Below, piece by piece: positions 15,641 to 23,788 of a DNA stretch of 64,000 bases; the stretch's first letter is position 1; the number at the start of each line of letters is the position of its first letter. Location: contig NZ_SMKQ01000001.1 of assembly GCF_004348995.1 (NCBI RefSeq), positions 114,426 to 178,425 of the forward strand. The letters run 5' to 3'. The notes under the pieces are model-generated. The model had not been told where the DNA came from. It saw only the letters and a program-made list of their open reading frames with translations, and did not search any database. The translations under genes and the position numbers were made by a program. Source of the DNA: Nonomuraea terrae. Lineage in GTDB: Bacteria > Actinomycetota > Actinomycetes > Streptosporangiales > Streptosporangiaceae.

Positions 15641-15693
15641 GCGTGCTGCCCCCGATTGATGATGTGTTGCGATACGAAGCTGGAGGGGATGGG

Positions 15694-16890
15694 TCAAGGT
15701 GACCGTGGTACGCGCAGGCGGTTCACGAGCCCCCTCGTCACCCGGCGGGCGGCGAAGTCACACCCGTAGACGAACCGCATGGCCGGTCCGAACGTGGCCG
15801 CCGCCGCCAGCCCGACCAGGTGGAGCCCCGCGACGGGCGTCTCGAAGACGGGGCTGAGTCGCGGCGCCGGGCTCGTCGCCGCCACCGCGCGCCGCAGGCC
15901 GTCGTCGAGCACACGCAGCCTGGCCAGGTCCACCCGGTAGCCGGTCGCCGCGATGACGTGCTCGGTGTCCAGCGTGGTGGCCGTCCCCGACCAGTCGTGA
16001 AGGTGCAGCCGGACCCCGTCGCCGTGCTCGGCGGCCGCCAGCCGCGCGCCCAGGATCACCGGTACGGCGCCGTCGAACCGCCCGCGCAACCACCAGGATC
16101 CCGCCGGCCCGAGCGCGGTGCGTACGACGTGCCCCCGCGCCCGCTCCGGCAGGTACCGGAACGCGCCCGGCACCCGCGCCCAGGCCAGCGAACGCCAGCC
16201 GCGCCCGAGCCCGGACCGCGGCGCGAGCAGGCGGGACACCGTGGAGGGCCGCGCGACGGGCACGTCGTTCCACGCCAGCGCGCCCCTCCGGGTGACGACC
16301 CGGACGCTCGCCCCGGCCTCCGCCAGCAGCGTCGCCGTCTCCAGCGCGGACTGTCCCGCGCCCAGCACGGTCACGTCCCGGCCCGCGAACCGGCCGAGGT
16401 CGTGGTGGTCGGAGCTGTGTGAGACCGCCTCGGGCGGCAGCCCCACGAGTGGGTCCGGGCGGTGCGCGAACGGCAGGAAGCCCACGGCCATGACGACCGT
16501 CCTGGCCAGCACCTGCTCGCCCTGCGACAGGGTGAGCGCGAACGACCCGCCCTCGACGCCGACGGCCGTCACGTCCGATTCCCGCAGGGCCGATCCGACC
16601 GCCCGCTCCTGGAACCACCGGCCGTAGCCGACGAACCGCTCCACCGGCACCGGCTCGCCGTAGGAGCAGGGGTGGAAGGCGTCGAGCCCGTGCCGGCGTT
16701 CCGGGTCGGCGAGATGCGACGCGTCCGGCTCGGATTTCAGCAGCATTCCCCTGGGCATGTTTTTTTCCCACGCCCGCATGGGCGTGCCGAATACCCGTGC
16801 GTCCAGCCCTGCATGCAATGCGTGTGCGGCCACGGAGAGCCCGTACGGGCCCGCGCCCACAATCGCCACGTCGATGATCGGAGTACGCAA
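15694..16890 (-). CDS. FAD-dependent oxidoreductase / flavin monooxygenase-like protein
   Basis: 398 aa. N-terminal Rossmann motif VAIVGAGPYGLSVAAH binds FAD. A second dinucleotide motif, VTVLGAGQSALETATLLAE, is for NAD(P)H. The order resembles Trk-type/ornithine hydroxylase-like flavoproteins. The near-N-terminal GMLLKSEPDASHLADP segment is typical of proteins annotated as lysine/ornithine N-monooxygenases or NAD(P)-binding proteins next to ATP-grasp genes. Sits 15 nt behind the ATP-grasp gene. Substrate unknown. Could oxidise the compound that the ATP-grasp enzyme ligates. Confidence 0.8.
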   Translation of the reverse strand: MRTPIIDVAIVGAGPYGLSVAAHALHAGLDARVFGTPMRAWEKNMPRGMLLKSEPDASHLADPERRHGLDAFHPCSYGEPVPVERFVGYGRWFQERAVGSALRESDVTAVGVEGGSFALTLSQGEQVLARTVVMAVGFLPFAHRPDPLVGLPPEAVSHSSDHHDLGRFAGRDVTVLGAGQSALETATLLAEAGASVRVVTRRGALAWNDVPVARPSTVSRLLAPRSGLGRGWRSLAWARVPGAFRYLPERARGHVVRTALGPAGSWWLRGRFDGAVPVILGARLAAAEHGDGVRLHLHDWSGTATTLDTEHVIAATGYRVDLARLRVLDDGLRRAVAATSPAPRLSPVFETPVAGLHLVGLAAAATFGPAMRFVYGCDFAARRVTRGLVNRLRVPRSP

Positions 16891-16905
16891 TTCTCCTCCA
16901 CAGTG

Positions 16906-18066
16906 CTATTTCCGGGAGCGGGTGAGCCGGGCGAGAACGCGCTTTGTCGTCTGCCCGGCCATGGCCGCGAACGGGTGGGGATCGTCGGCCGCCAGCCAGG
17001 CCAGCTCGTCGGCCGTGGCCAGCGCCCGCAGGGCCTTCGGGCCCCCGGTGAACAGGTCGTAGTTCTCCACCGCGTACGTCCGGCCGTGCGCCGCAGGTCC
17101 GCGCGGCGTCCAGCGGCCGGTCAGGTGCAGGTGCGCGGCCCGGACCAGGTCCAGGCCGCCGCCGTCGGTGAACAGCCGGAACTGGGCGCCGAGCCTGGGG
17201 TTGCAGTCGAGCAGGTAGTAGACGTCCTCGGCCGCGTCGTAGCGGAAGTCGATGTCGAGGACGCCCCGGTAGCCGACCTTGGCGGCCAGCTCGTGGGCCG
17301 TGCGCTCGACCTCCGGGTTGCGCAGCCAGCGCCCGTACGTCGTGAGCCCCGCGCCCTTCGGGTAGGCGCGCTCCTTGCGCCCGGCGCCGTCGTACAGGCT
17401 CTGCGCGTGCTCGTCGAAGTAGCCGTGGAAGAACCAGTCGCAGTCGGGACCGCCCCGCACGTACCGCTGGAAGAGCAGGTCACGGCCGCGTACGTGGCGC
17501 AGCAGGCGCACCACCTGGCGTGGGTGCCCGACGAGCGTGGTGTTGCGCAGCCCGAGACCGGGCGGCAGCAGCCACGGCTGGGCCCACTTGGCGACCAGCG
17601 GCAGCCCGAAGTCGGCGACGGCGGCCGTGGCGTCGCGTTCGCCGGTGATCAGCCGGGTCTCCGGCTGGGCGATCCCCAGCCCGGCACAGAGCTCGGCCAG
17701 CAGCCGCTTGTCCGCCAGCGTCCGCGGCAGCCCCGGCTCCTGCTCGGGCAGCAGGTAGTACGGCCGCAGCTCGGCCGCGTGCTCGGCGACGGCGATGGCG
17801 CCCGCGTCGTCCAGCGCCAGCAGCACCGCCCGGCGCCCGATGCGGCCGGCCACCTCCCGCAGCGCGCCGACGACGTCCAGGTCGCGCGGCCAGGTGTGCA
17901 CGCGGGCCAGATATCGGGACCGGGCGGCCGGTTCGCCGCCGTGGGGGACCAGCCCGTGCACCTCCACTCCCGCCCTGCCGAGCGAGCGAATGGCGCCGAG
18001 CGTCCCGTGGTGAAACATATTGGAGTCCAGCCGCAGTACGAGCGCCGGGACGGTGCAATCGAGCAT
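16906..18066 (-). CDS. ATP-grasp ligase-like protein
   Basis: 386 aa. The ATP-grasp fold is seen in LADKRLLAELCAGLGIAQPETRLI (linker helix), PLVAKWAQPW (nucleotide-binding Lys), LLFQRYVRGGPDCDWFFHGYF and the metal-binding end LDIDFRYDAAEDVYYLLDCNPRLGAQFRLF. This branch (carbamoyl-phosphate synthase-like) joins a carboxylate to an amine through an acyl phosphate. AGGAG lies 12 nt before ATG. First gene of a minus-strand unit with the flavoprotein. The opposite-facing GH26 gene shares its 120-bp promoter gap. Product not predictable. Confidence 0.8.
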   Translation of the reverse strand: MLDCTVPALVLRLDSNMFHHGTLGAIRSLGRAGVEVHGLVPHGGEPAARSRYLARVHTWPRDLDVVGALREVAGRIGRRAVLLALDDAGAIAVAEHAAELRPYYLLPEQEPGLPRTLADKRLLAELCAGLGIAQPETRLITGERDATAAVADFGLPLVAKWAQPWLLPPGLGLRNTTLVGHPRQVVRLLRHVRGRDLLFQRYVRGGPDCDWFFHGYFDEHAQSLYDGAGRKERAYPKGAGLTTYGRWLRNPEVERTAHELAAKVGYRGVLDIDFRYDAAEDVYYLLDCNPRLGAQFRLFTDGGGLDLVRAAHLHLTGRWTPRGPAAHGRTYAVENYDLFTGGPKALRALATADELAWLAADDPHPFAAMAGQTTKRVLARLTRSRK

Positions 18067-18186
18067 GGTTTTACGTTCTGCTCCTTCGCGGAATTCTATG
18101 GATCGGGCAATTCGCGAGTCGGATATCCCGGCAGCCGTCGCACCCGGTGTAGGCAATGAGGAAAACGCAGCGATGGGGGGTGTGCG

Positions 18187-19569
18187 GTGGCGAGAGCGAG
18201 GATTGTCCTGCACATTGCCATTGCTGCCGTCACGGCGGCGGTGGCAGCGGCATGGCTCGGTTTCGGTGAATGGCTCGGCTTCGACGAGCAGGAGGGCCGC
18301 GCGCGGGACGCCGGATCCGGGCCGGCGGTGGGCGTCTTCCTCGCCTCCGACGAGCGCGGGACGCGCGATCTGCCCGGGTTCGAGTCGTGGCTGAGCCGCG
18401 AGGTGACGGTGGGGCGCACGTATCTGCCGGGCGAGCGCTGGGAGTCGGTCCAGGGCCCCGCGTTCGTCCTCGATCCCTGGCTGCGCTGGAAGGCCGCGGC
18501 TCCAGGCCGGGTCCTGGCGCTGAACGTGCCGATGGTCGCCCCCAACGAGGTGGGGATGCCCGACTACGCGGTGTCGCGGGAGCTCGCGGCGGGAGCGAGT
18601 GGCGTGCGCGACCGTCTCTTCGCCGAGCTGGCCCACAGGCTCGTCGCCGGCGGCGGGGCCGACACGATCATCGTGCTCGGCTGGGAGATGAACGGCACCA
18701 CGTACTCCAGCAGGTGCGCGCCGAACCCGCCGGCGTGGAAGGAGTACTGGCGGCGCATCGTGGCGACCATGCGCGCCACACCCGGCCAGCAGTTCCGCTT
18801 CGACTTCGCGCCCAGCCGCGGGCACGACGCGATCCCGTGGACGGAGTGCTACCCGGGCGACGACGTCGTCGACATCATCGGCATGGACACCTACGACCAG
18901 GGCCCGGGCGACGACTTCTCCGACTACGTCAACCAGCCGTACGGGCTGCGGGCGCAGGCCGAGTTCGCCGCCGAGCGGGGCAAGCCCATCTCCTTCCCGG
19001 AGTGGGGCTTGTTCCGCTACGGCGACCGTCCCGAGTTCGTCCGCGACATGCTCGACTGGATCGAGCGTCACAACGTGGCGTATCACTCGATCACCGACTA
19101 CTGTCCCCATGGCGTCTGGCAGTGCCCGTCGAACCCGCGTTCGGCGGAGGAGTTCCGCCGGCGGCTGTGGGTCGAGCCGTCACCCGAGCAGACCGCGGCG
19201 CCCGCGCCCGATCCCGATCCGGTGGCGACGCCCAGCGTGTGCCCCGAGAGCGAGTCCAGCGCCTCCGACACGTCGAACCCGGAGGCCAGCGACGCGGCGG
19301 CCACGCCCTCGGCGGCGGCCAGCGCGGGCTGCTCCAGCCGCATCAGCAGCGCCTCGGCCAGCGCCGCGCCGTCCCCTGGGGAGACGGCCGCGCCGACGCC
19401 GGAGGTCACCAGCTCGGCCAGCCCGGGCACCGCGGAGGCGACCAGCGACCTGCCCGAGGCGAGTGCCTCCAGCGCGGTGAGCGGCAGCCCCTCCCAGCGC
19501 GACGGCAGCACCACCACGTCGGCCGCGGCGTACCAGGAGGCGACGTCGGAGGAGGGGCCGGCGAAGTGA
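18187..19569 (+). CDS. Secreted GH26-like glycosidase with low-complexity tail
   Basis: 460 aa. An N-terminal membrane/signal segment is followed by a TIM-barrel resembling GH26 endo-mannanases/glucanases. GWEMNG has the acid/base Glu, IIGMDTYDQ follows, and PISFPEWGLFR has the nucleophile Glu. The recognisable domain ends around residue 322 (EEFRRRLW). The last ~130 residues are Ser/Ala/Thr/Pro-rich and lie wholly antisense to the facing glycosyltransferase gene. Likely processes or trims the polymer made by the facing operon, which is an inference from position. Confidence 0.78.
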   Translation: MARARIVLHIAIAAVTAAVAAAWLGFGEWLGFDEQEGRARDAGSGPAVGVFLASDERGTRDLPGFESWLSREVTVGRTYLPGERWESVQGPAFVLDPWLRWKAAAPGRVLALNVPMVAPNEVGMPDYAVSRELAAGASGVRDRLFAELAHRLVAGGGADTIIVLGWEMNGTTYSSRCAPNPPAWKEYWRRIVATMRATPGQQFRFDFAPSRGHDAIPWTECYPGDDVVDIIGMDTYDQGPGDDFSDYVNQPYGLRAQAEFAAERGKPISFPEWGLFRYGDRPEFVRDMLDWIERHNVAYHSITDYCPHGVWQCPSNPRSAEEFRRRLWVEPSPEQTAAPAPDPDPVATPSVCPESESSASDTSNPEASDAAATPSAAASAGCSSRISSASASAAPSPGETAAPTPEVTSSASPGTAEATSDLPEASASSAVSGSPSQRDGSTTTSAAAYQEATSEEGPAK

Positions 19570-20321
19570 ACCCGGGGCACGGCGCGTGAACGCAGCGCGC
19601 CGAGCAGCGGGCCGTCGCCGACGACCGCCAGCCGGGCCAGCCCGTTGCGGGCGGCGACCCGCTCCCATGCCGACAGCAGCAGGTCCTGGCCCTTCTGGCG
19701 GGTGACCCGGCCGACGCAGACGGCGAGCGGCGTCTCGCCGGCGATGCCGTGGCGGGCGCGGGCCGCCGCCCGCTCCCGCTCGCCGGCGGGGCGGAAGCGG
19801 CGCAGGTCCACGCCGTTGCGGACCACGACGAGGTCGCCACGCAGGCCGTGGCGCCGGGCCAGGGCGGCCTCGTCCGCGCCGACGCAGACGATCTTGTCCG
19901 TCCAGCGGGCCGCCAGCCGTTCCCAGCCGAGGGCCGCGCGGGCGGCGGCGCCGCGTACGGCCAGCCACGACCAGCCGTGCGGCTGGAACAGCGTCGGCAC
20001 CCGGCCCCTGACCGCCAGCCTGCCGGTCAGCCCGGCCTTGGACGAGTGCAGGTGCACGACGTCCGGGCGGAAGAGGCGGACGATCTGCCACAACCGCGCG
20101 GCCTGGGCGGCGTCGCCGATCCCGGGCGCGCGCCGGGCCGTCCAGTCCAGGTGCGGCACGCCGAGCGCGTCCAGCTCGCGGGCCAGCGGGCCGGTGCGCG
20201 GGCAGGCGACCGCCACCGGCCAGCCGCGCCGGGCCTGGTCGGCGACGGCCGTGGCGACGTACGCGCCCACCCCCCCGTCCACCGGCTGCGTGACGTGCAG
20301 AACTCTCGGTGTCACCGCCAT
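19098..20321 (-). CDS. GT4-family glycosyltransferase (distal gene of polysaccharide operon)
   Basis: 407 aa, GT-B fold. The N-terminal domain starts VLHVTQPVDGGVGAYVATAVADQA. The donor-binding domain contains VGRVTRQKGQDLLLSAW, YAAADVVVLPSRWEGLPLTALEALASGRSLVAS with the E-x7-E motif. Conservation ends near residue 370. The remaining tail has no family likeness because the frame stays open antisense to the GH26 gene down to the TAG at 19098. Its start overlaps the GNAT gene's end by 10 nt. Adds a sugar to the growing repeat unit; sugar unknown. Confidence 0.85.
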   Translation of the reverse strand: MAVTPRVLHVTQPVDGGVGAYVATAVADQARRGWPVAVACPRTGPLARELDALGVPHLDWTARRAPGIGDAAQAARLWQIVRLFRPDVVHLHSSKAGLTGRLAVRGRVPTLFQPHGWSWLAVRGAAARAALGWERLAARWTDKIVCVGADEAALARRHGLRGDLVVVRNGVDLRRFRPAGERERAAARARHGIAGETPLAVCVGRVTRQKGQDLLLSAWERVAARNGLARLAVVGDGPLLGALRSRAVPRVHFAGPSSDVASWYAAADVVVLPSRWEGLPLTALEALASGRSLVASAVPGLAELVTSGVGAAVSPGDGAALAEALLMRLEQPALAAAEGVAAASLASGFDVSEALDSLSGHTLGVATGSGSGAGAAVCSGDGSTHSRRRNSSAERGFDGHCQTPWGQ

Positions 20322-21442
20322 GACGCGACCTTCTGCACGAGGCGCGGGCAGCGCCGCTTCACCAGGTCGCGGCCGGCCGCGCGCATCCGGGCGGTGGCCG
20401 CGTAGGCGGCGGCGCGCACGCCGCGGCCGAGCAGCACCCGCTGGTTGGCGACGGCCTCGCACTCCCACTTCGCCTTGTACGGCTCGTCGCCGCGCAGCAG
20501 GCTGAGCACCGGCTTGCCGAGCCGGTGGGCCATCGTCAGGTTCTGCCGCAGCAGCATCATCAGGACATCGGCCTCGGCCCGCAGGTCGGGGTGGGCGCCG
20601 TACAGGTAGCCGCCCACGAAATCCTTGCCGATCACCGTGAAGTCGCAGGCCAGCAGCCGCCCGCCGATCCGGAACTCGGCCAGGGCGGCGTGGCCGTCCG
20701 CCACCATCGACTGCGCGGCCCGGGTGAGGTGCTCGCGGAAACGCGGGTGCGTGTGGTGGGTGTTGATGGGCCGGCTCTCCCACTGCAGGGCGTGCAGGCG
20801 CACCAACTCGGCCATCGTGTGCTCGGCCCGGTCGGCCCCGACGGGCGTCACCGACAGGTCGAGGGTGTCGAGCTTGCGCAGCGCCGAGCGCAGCCGGCGC
20901 GCCCGGCTCGCCTTCAGCCCGGCGAGCACCTGGTCGACCGGGCGTCCGGGCAACTGCAGGCAGGTGGAGGCGGGCAGCGTCCAGGACCGGCCGTCCCAGA
21001 GCTCGGCCAGGCGGCGGATCGCCGCGCCGGGCCGCGCCTCGGGCACGTCGATGACGTCCCAGCCGGGCTGGGCCAGCAGGCCGGCGCGCAGTTCGAGCAG
21101 GCCGGCGTCGTCCTCGGCGTCGTCCACCACGATGTCGGTGAAGTCCGACTGCTCCCCGCCGACGGGGGTGAGCACCCGGCAGCCCATCCGGTGCTCCAGC
21201 CGGAACGGCGCCGCCGCCACCAGGCGGCCGTCCCGGCGGGCCAGGAACACGCGCAGCCGCCCCGAAACGCCGTAGACCCGCCACCAGGAGCACAGCCAGC
21301 CGTACGACTGGAACGGCGTGGCGGCCGAGCTGCGGGCGTACAGGTCGGCCCACTCCGCCGACAGCGCGGCCAGGTCCTCGCCCTTGGTGATGACCTGCAC
21401 CGCCAGCCGGGCTCTTGAGGTCCGCGAGGTGGTGCCGGTCAC
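20312..21442 (-). CDS. FemAB/CelD-like GNAT acyltransferase
   Basis: 376 aa with the double-GNAT layout of the Acetyltransf_6 (BioF2/CelD-like) group: ATPFQSYGWLCSWWRVYG near the start, HALQWESRPINTHHTHPRFREHLTRAAQ, then GRLLACDFTVIGKDFVGGYLYGAHPDLR and LSLLRGDEPYKAKWECEAVANQRV near the end. Members sit in many exopolysaccharide clusters and are thought to acylate sugars or transfer amino acids. Four-base overlap with the Wzz-like gene and ten with the GT4. Donor and acceptor unknown. Confidence 0.8.
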   Translation of the reverse strand: MTGTTSRTSRARLAVQVITKGEDLAALSAEWADLYARSSAATPFQSYGWLCSWWRVYGVSGRLRVFLARRDGRLVAAAPFRLEHRMGCRVLTPVGGEQSDFTDIVVDDAEDDAGLLELRAGLLAQPGWDVIDVPEARPGAAIRRLAELWDGRSWTLPASTCLQLPGRPVDQVLAGLKASRARRLRSALRKLDTLDLSVTPVGADRAEHTMAELVRLHALQWESRPINTHHTHPRFREHLTRAAQSMVADGHAALAEFRIGGRLLACDFTVIGKDFVGGYLYGAHPDLRAEADVLMMLLRQNLTMAHRLGKPVLSLLRGDEPYKAKWECEAVANQRVLLGRGVRAAAYAATARMRAAGRDLVKRRCPRLVQKVASWR

Positions 21443-21993
21443 GCGTGCGCTCCCCTCAGCACGGCCGCCGGCTCACGGCGGGCGAACGGCCCGGCCAGCC
21501 GGACGAGACCGGTCACCAGCGCGGCCGCGCAGCCTCCCGCGGCCATGCTCACCAGCGGGATCGGGGAAGAGGGGCGGGACGGGGCCAGCGCCTCGGCGAA
21601 GGACGCGAGCCGGACGCGGGTGTCAGTGGCGTGGGTGTTGGCGTACCTGATCAGCGCGGCGGCGGCGCTGTTGGCGCGCTCGGCCGCCTCCGACCCGGTG
21701 GGCGCCTCGGACGTCAGCCGCACCAGCGGGGCGTCGGGCGAGGCCGCCACGCTGAGCGCGTCCTGCTCGGCCTGGTCGGTGGTGAGCAGGCCGGGGTGGC
21801 CGGCGATCCTGGCGTACGCGGTGGCGAAGTGGGCCGCCTGCACCGGGTCGACCCCCGACACCACGACGTAGGCGTCCGCGGCGTAGACGGCGTCCCTCGC
21901 CATGGCGTACGCCAGGCCGCCCAGCGCCCCCACCGTCAGGGACAGCACGAGCCACCATCGCGAGAGCCGGCCGGTGATCCGGGTCAACGTCAT
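21439..21993 (-). CDS. Wzz-like chain-length/co-polymerase membrane protein
   Basis: 184 aa with a TM segment near each end (LSRWWLVLSLTVGALGGLAYAM and PIPLVSMAAGGCAAALVTGLVRLAG) and an extracytoplasmic middle, the Wzz/CapA topology without a fused kinase. Short for the family. Such proteins set polymer length by contacting the polymerase. GGAGAAGG before the ATG and ATGA overlaps on both sides place it inside the polysaccharide operon. Confidence 0.75.
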   Translation of the reverse strand: MTLTRITGRLSRWWLVLSLTVGALGGLAYAMARDAVYAADAYVVVSGVDPVQAAHFATAYARIAGHPGLLTTDQAEQDALSVAASPDAPLVRLTSEAPTGSEAAERANSAAAALIRYANTHATDTRVRLASFAEALAPSRPSSPIPLVSMAAGGCAAALVTGLVRLAGPFARREPAAVLRGAHA

Positions 21994-23090
21994 CGTTCCT
22001 TCTCCGTGGGTGAGGCGCCCAGCAGGCGCAGATAGAGCGACTCCAGTTGCTCCGCCTGGCGGCGGACGTCGTAGAAGCGGACGGCGTCGGGCGGGGCCAG
22101 CCTGGCGGGCGGGCTTGCGGCGAGCGCGGACAGCTCCGCGGCCAGCAGGTGTGGCGGGACGCGCCGCGCACCCGGGGCCGAGCCCGGCGGCAGGTCGTCG
22201 ACGGCCGGGCAGGAGTCGTACAGGACCGGCAGGCCGCTGGCGAGCGCCTCCACCACGGCGAGGCCGAACGTCTCCTCCGCCGAGGGCGCGACCAGCACGT
22301 CCATCGCCGACAACAGGGCCCGCACGTCGAGCGACTCGCCCGCGAAGACCACCCGCCGGTCGACCCCCAGCGCGCGGGCCTGGTCCCGCAGCCGTGCCTC
22401 GCACGTGCCGGAGCCGACCAGGAGCAGGGTCGCGCGGCCGAGCGACGGCATCGCCGCGACCAGCCGGTCGAAGCGCTTGACCGGCTCCAGGCGGCCGACC
22501 CCGCCCACCACGAACGCGTCCTCCGCCAGGCCCAGCCGCTCCCGGGCGCTCCGGCGCAGCCCGGCGTCGAAACGGTACGCGGCGCCGTCGAGGCCGTTCG
22601 GGATGACGACCATGCGCCGGCGCGGGACGCCCCACGCCGCCAGCCGCTCCACCACCGACGGCGAGACGGCCACCGTGCGGTGCCCGAGCCGCTCGCTGGC
22701 CAGGTAGAGCGCCCTGACGGGGCGGGTGAGGCGGCGGCCCTCGATGTGCCGGTGGCCGATGGAGTGCTCGGTGGCCACGATCGCCGGGACGTTCGCCAGC
22801 CGCGCGGCCAGCCTGCCGTACACGCAGGCGCGGTAGAGATGGGTGTGCACCACGTCGTAGCGGCGCCCGCGCATCAGCCGGGCCAGCCGGCCGACGGCGC
22901 GCACGTCGCGGTTGCCGCGCATGCCGACGTGGTGCACGGGCACGCCGGCGCGTTCGATGGCCTCCGCCAGCGCGCCGTGCCCGGTGAGCACCGCGACCTC
23001 GCAGCTCGCCCGCAGGTGCGGCAGGAGCGAGCGCAGCTGCTGCTCCGCGCCGCCGGCCGCCAGCCCGGTGATGACGTGCAGGACCTTCAC
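21990..23090 (-). CDS. GT4-family glycosyltransferase
   Basis: 366 aa, GT-B fold: KVLHVITGLAAGGAEQQLRSLLPHL at the N-terminus (GGAE loop), YDVVHTHLYRACVYGRLAARL, VAVSPSVVERLAAWGVP, VIPNGLD, VGRLEPVKRFDRLVAAM, and APSAEETFGLAVVEALASGLPVL with the E-x7-E. The GTG start overlaps the deacetylase stop by four bases (GTGA). Cytoplasmic, acting on the undecaprenyl-linked intermediate. Sugar donor unknown. Confidence 0.88.
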   Translation of the reverse strand: MKVLHVITGLAAGGAEQQLRSLLPHLRASCEVAVLTGHGALAEAIERAGVPVHHVGMRGNRDVRAVGRLARLMRGRRYDVVHTHLYRACVYGRLAARLANVPAIVATEHSIGHRHIEGRRLTRPVRALYLASERLGHRTVAVSPSVVERLAAWGVPRRRMVVIPNGLDGAAYRFDAGLRRSARERLGLAEDAFVVGGVGRLEPVKRFDRLVAAMPSLGRATLLLVGSGTCEARLRDQARALGVDRRVVFAGESLDVRALLSAMDVLVAPSAEETFGLAVVEALASGLPVLYDSCPAVDDLPPGSAPGARRVPPHLLAAELSALAASPPARLAPPDAVRFYDVRRQAEQLESLYLRLLGASPTEKER

Positions 23091-23788
23091 CGTGCCCACC
23101 GCACCCGGTGCCGCGCCCGCTTCGCCCACAGCCGCAGCGCGCCGTCCCGCTCGCCGACGTACGTACGCGGCAGTGCGTGCGTGCCGGTGACCGGCGACCT
23201 CCAGATCGCGCAGGCGTAGGAGTAGCCCGCCCGGCGCACGGCCTCCGCCTCGCGCTCGGCGACGTGCCCGTACGGGTAGCAGAACCCGCTGACCTCCAGG
23301 CCGAGGACGTCCTCCAGCGCCTTCTTGCTGTCGGCCACCTCGTGCCGCAGGTCGGCGTCGCTCAGCCCGGTCAGCGACCGGTGGCCGGCCGAGTGGGAGC
23401 CGACCTCCATGCCCTGCATGGCCGCCCAGCGCATGCCCTCGGCGTCCATGAGCGCCTTGCGCGGGGCGCCGGCGTCCCAGACGTTGAGCTCGCCGAGCAG
23501 GCCGGAGACCACGAAGACCGTCGCCGTGAACCGCAGCCGGAGCAGGACGGGCACGACCTCGCCGATGAAGTCGGCGTACCCGTCGTCGAAGGTGAGCCCG
23601 ACCAGGCCGCCCGCGTTCCCCGCCGCCCGGGCGCGCAGCAGCTCGCGCATCGACACGCCGGTCAGCCTCCGGTCGGCCAGCCAGCGCAGCTGCTGGGCGA
23701 AGCGGGCGGGGGAGACCGTGATGTGCAGCGGGTCGCTGTCGCACTTCTCCACGGAGTGGTACATGAGCACGTACGGCATGGCGGTCAC
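23087..23788 (-). CDS. Polysaccharide deacetylase (NodB-like, CE4)
   Basis: 233 aa. Metal-binding motifs of carbohydrate esterase 4: LTFDDGYADF (catalytic Asp and first metal Asp) and GSHSAGHRSL (His ligands), followed by FCYPYGHV. No signal peptide from either start, so it likely acts on cytoplasmic lipid-linked sugars or is exported by another route. GTG at 23788 is preferred because it overlaps the flippase stop as GTGA, like the other genes of this operon. ATG 23779 is the alternative. Would remove N- or O-acetyl groups from the repeat unit. Confidence 0.86.
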   Translation of the reverse strand: MTAMPYVLMYHSVEKCDSDPLHITVSPARFAQQLRWLADRRLTGVSMRELLRARAAGNAGGLVGLTFDDGYADFIGEVVPVLLRLRFTATVFVVSGLLGELNVWDAGAPRKALMDAEGMRWAAMQGMEVGSHSAGHRSLTGLSDADLRHEVADSKKALEDVLGLEVSGFCYPYGHVAEREAEAVRRAGYSYACAIWRSPVTGTHALPRTYVGERDGALRLWAKRARHRVRWAR

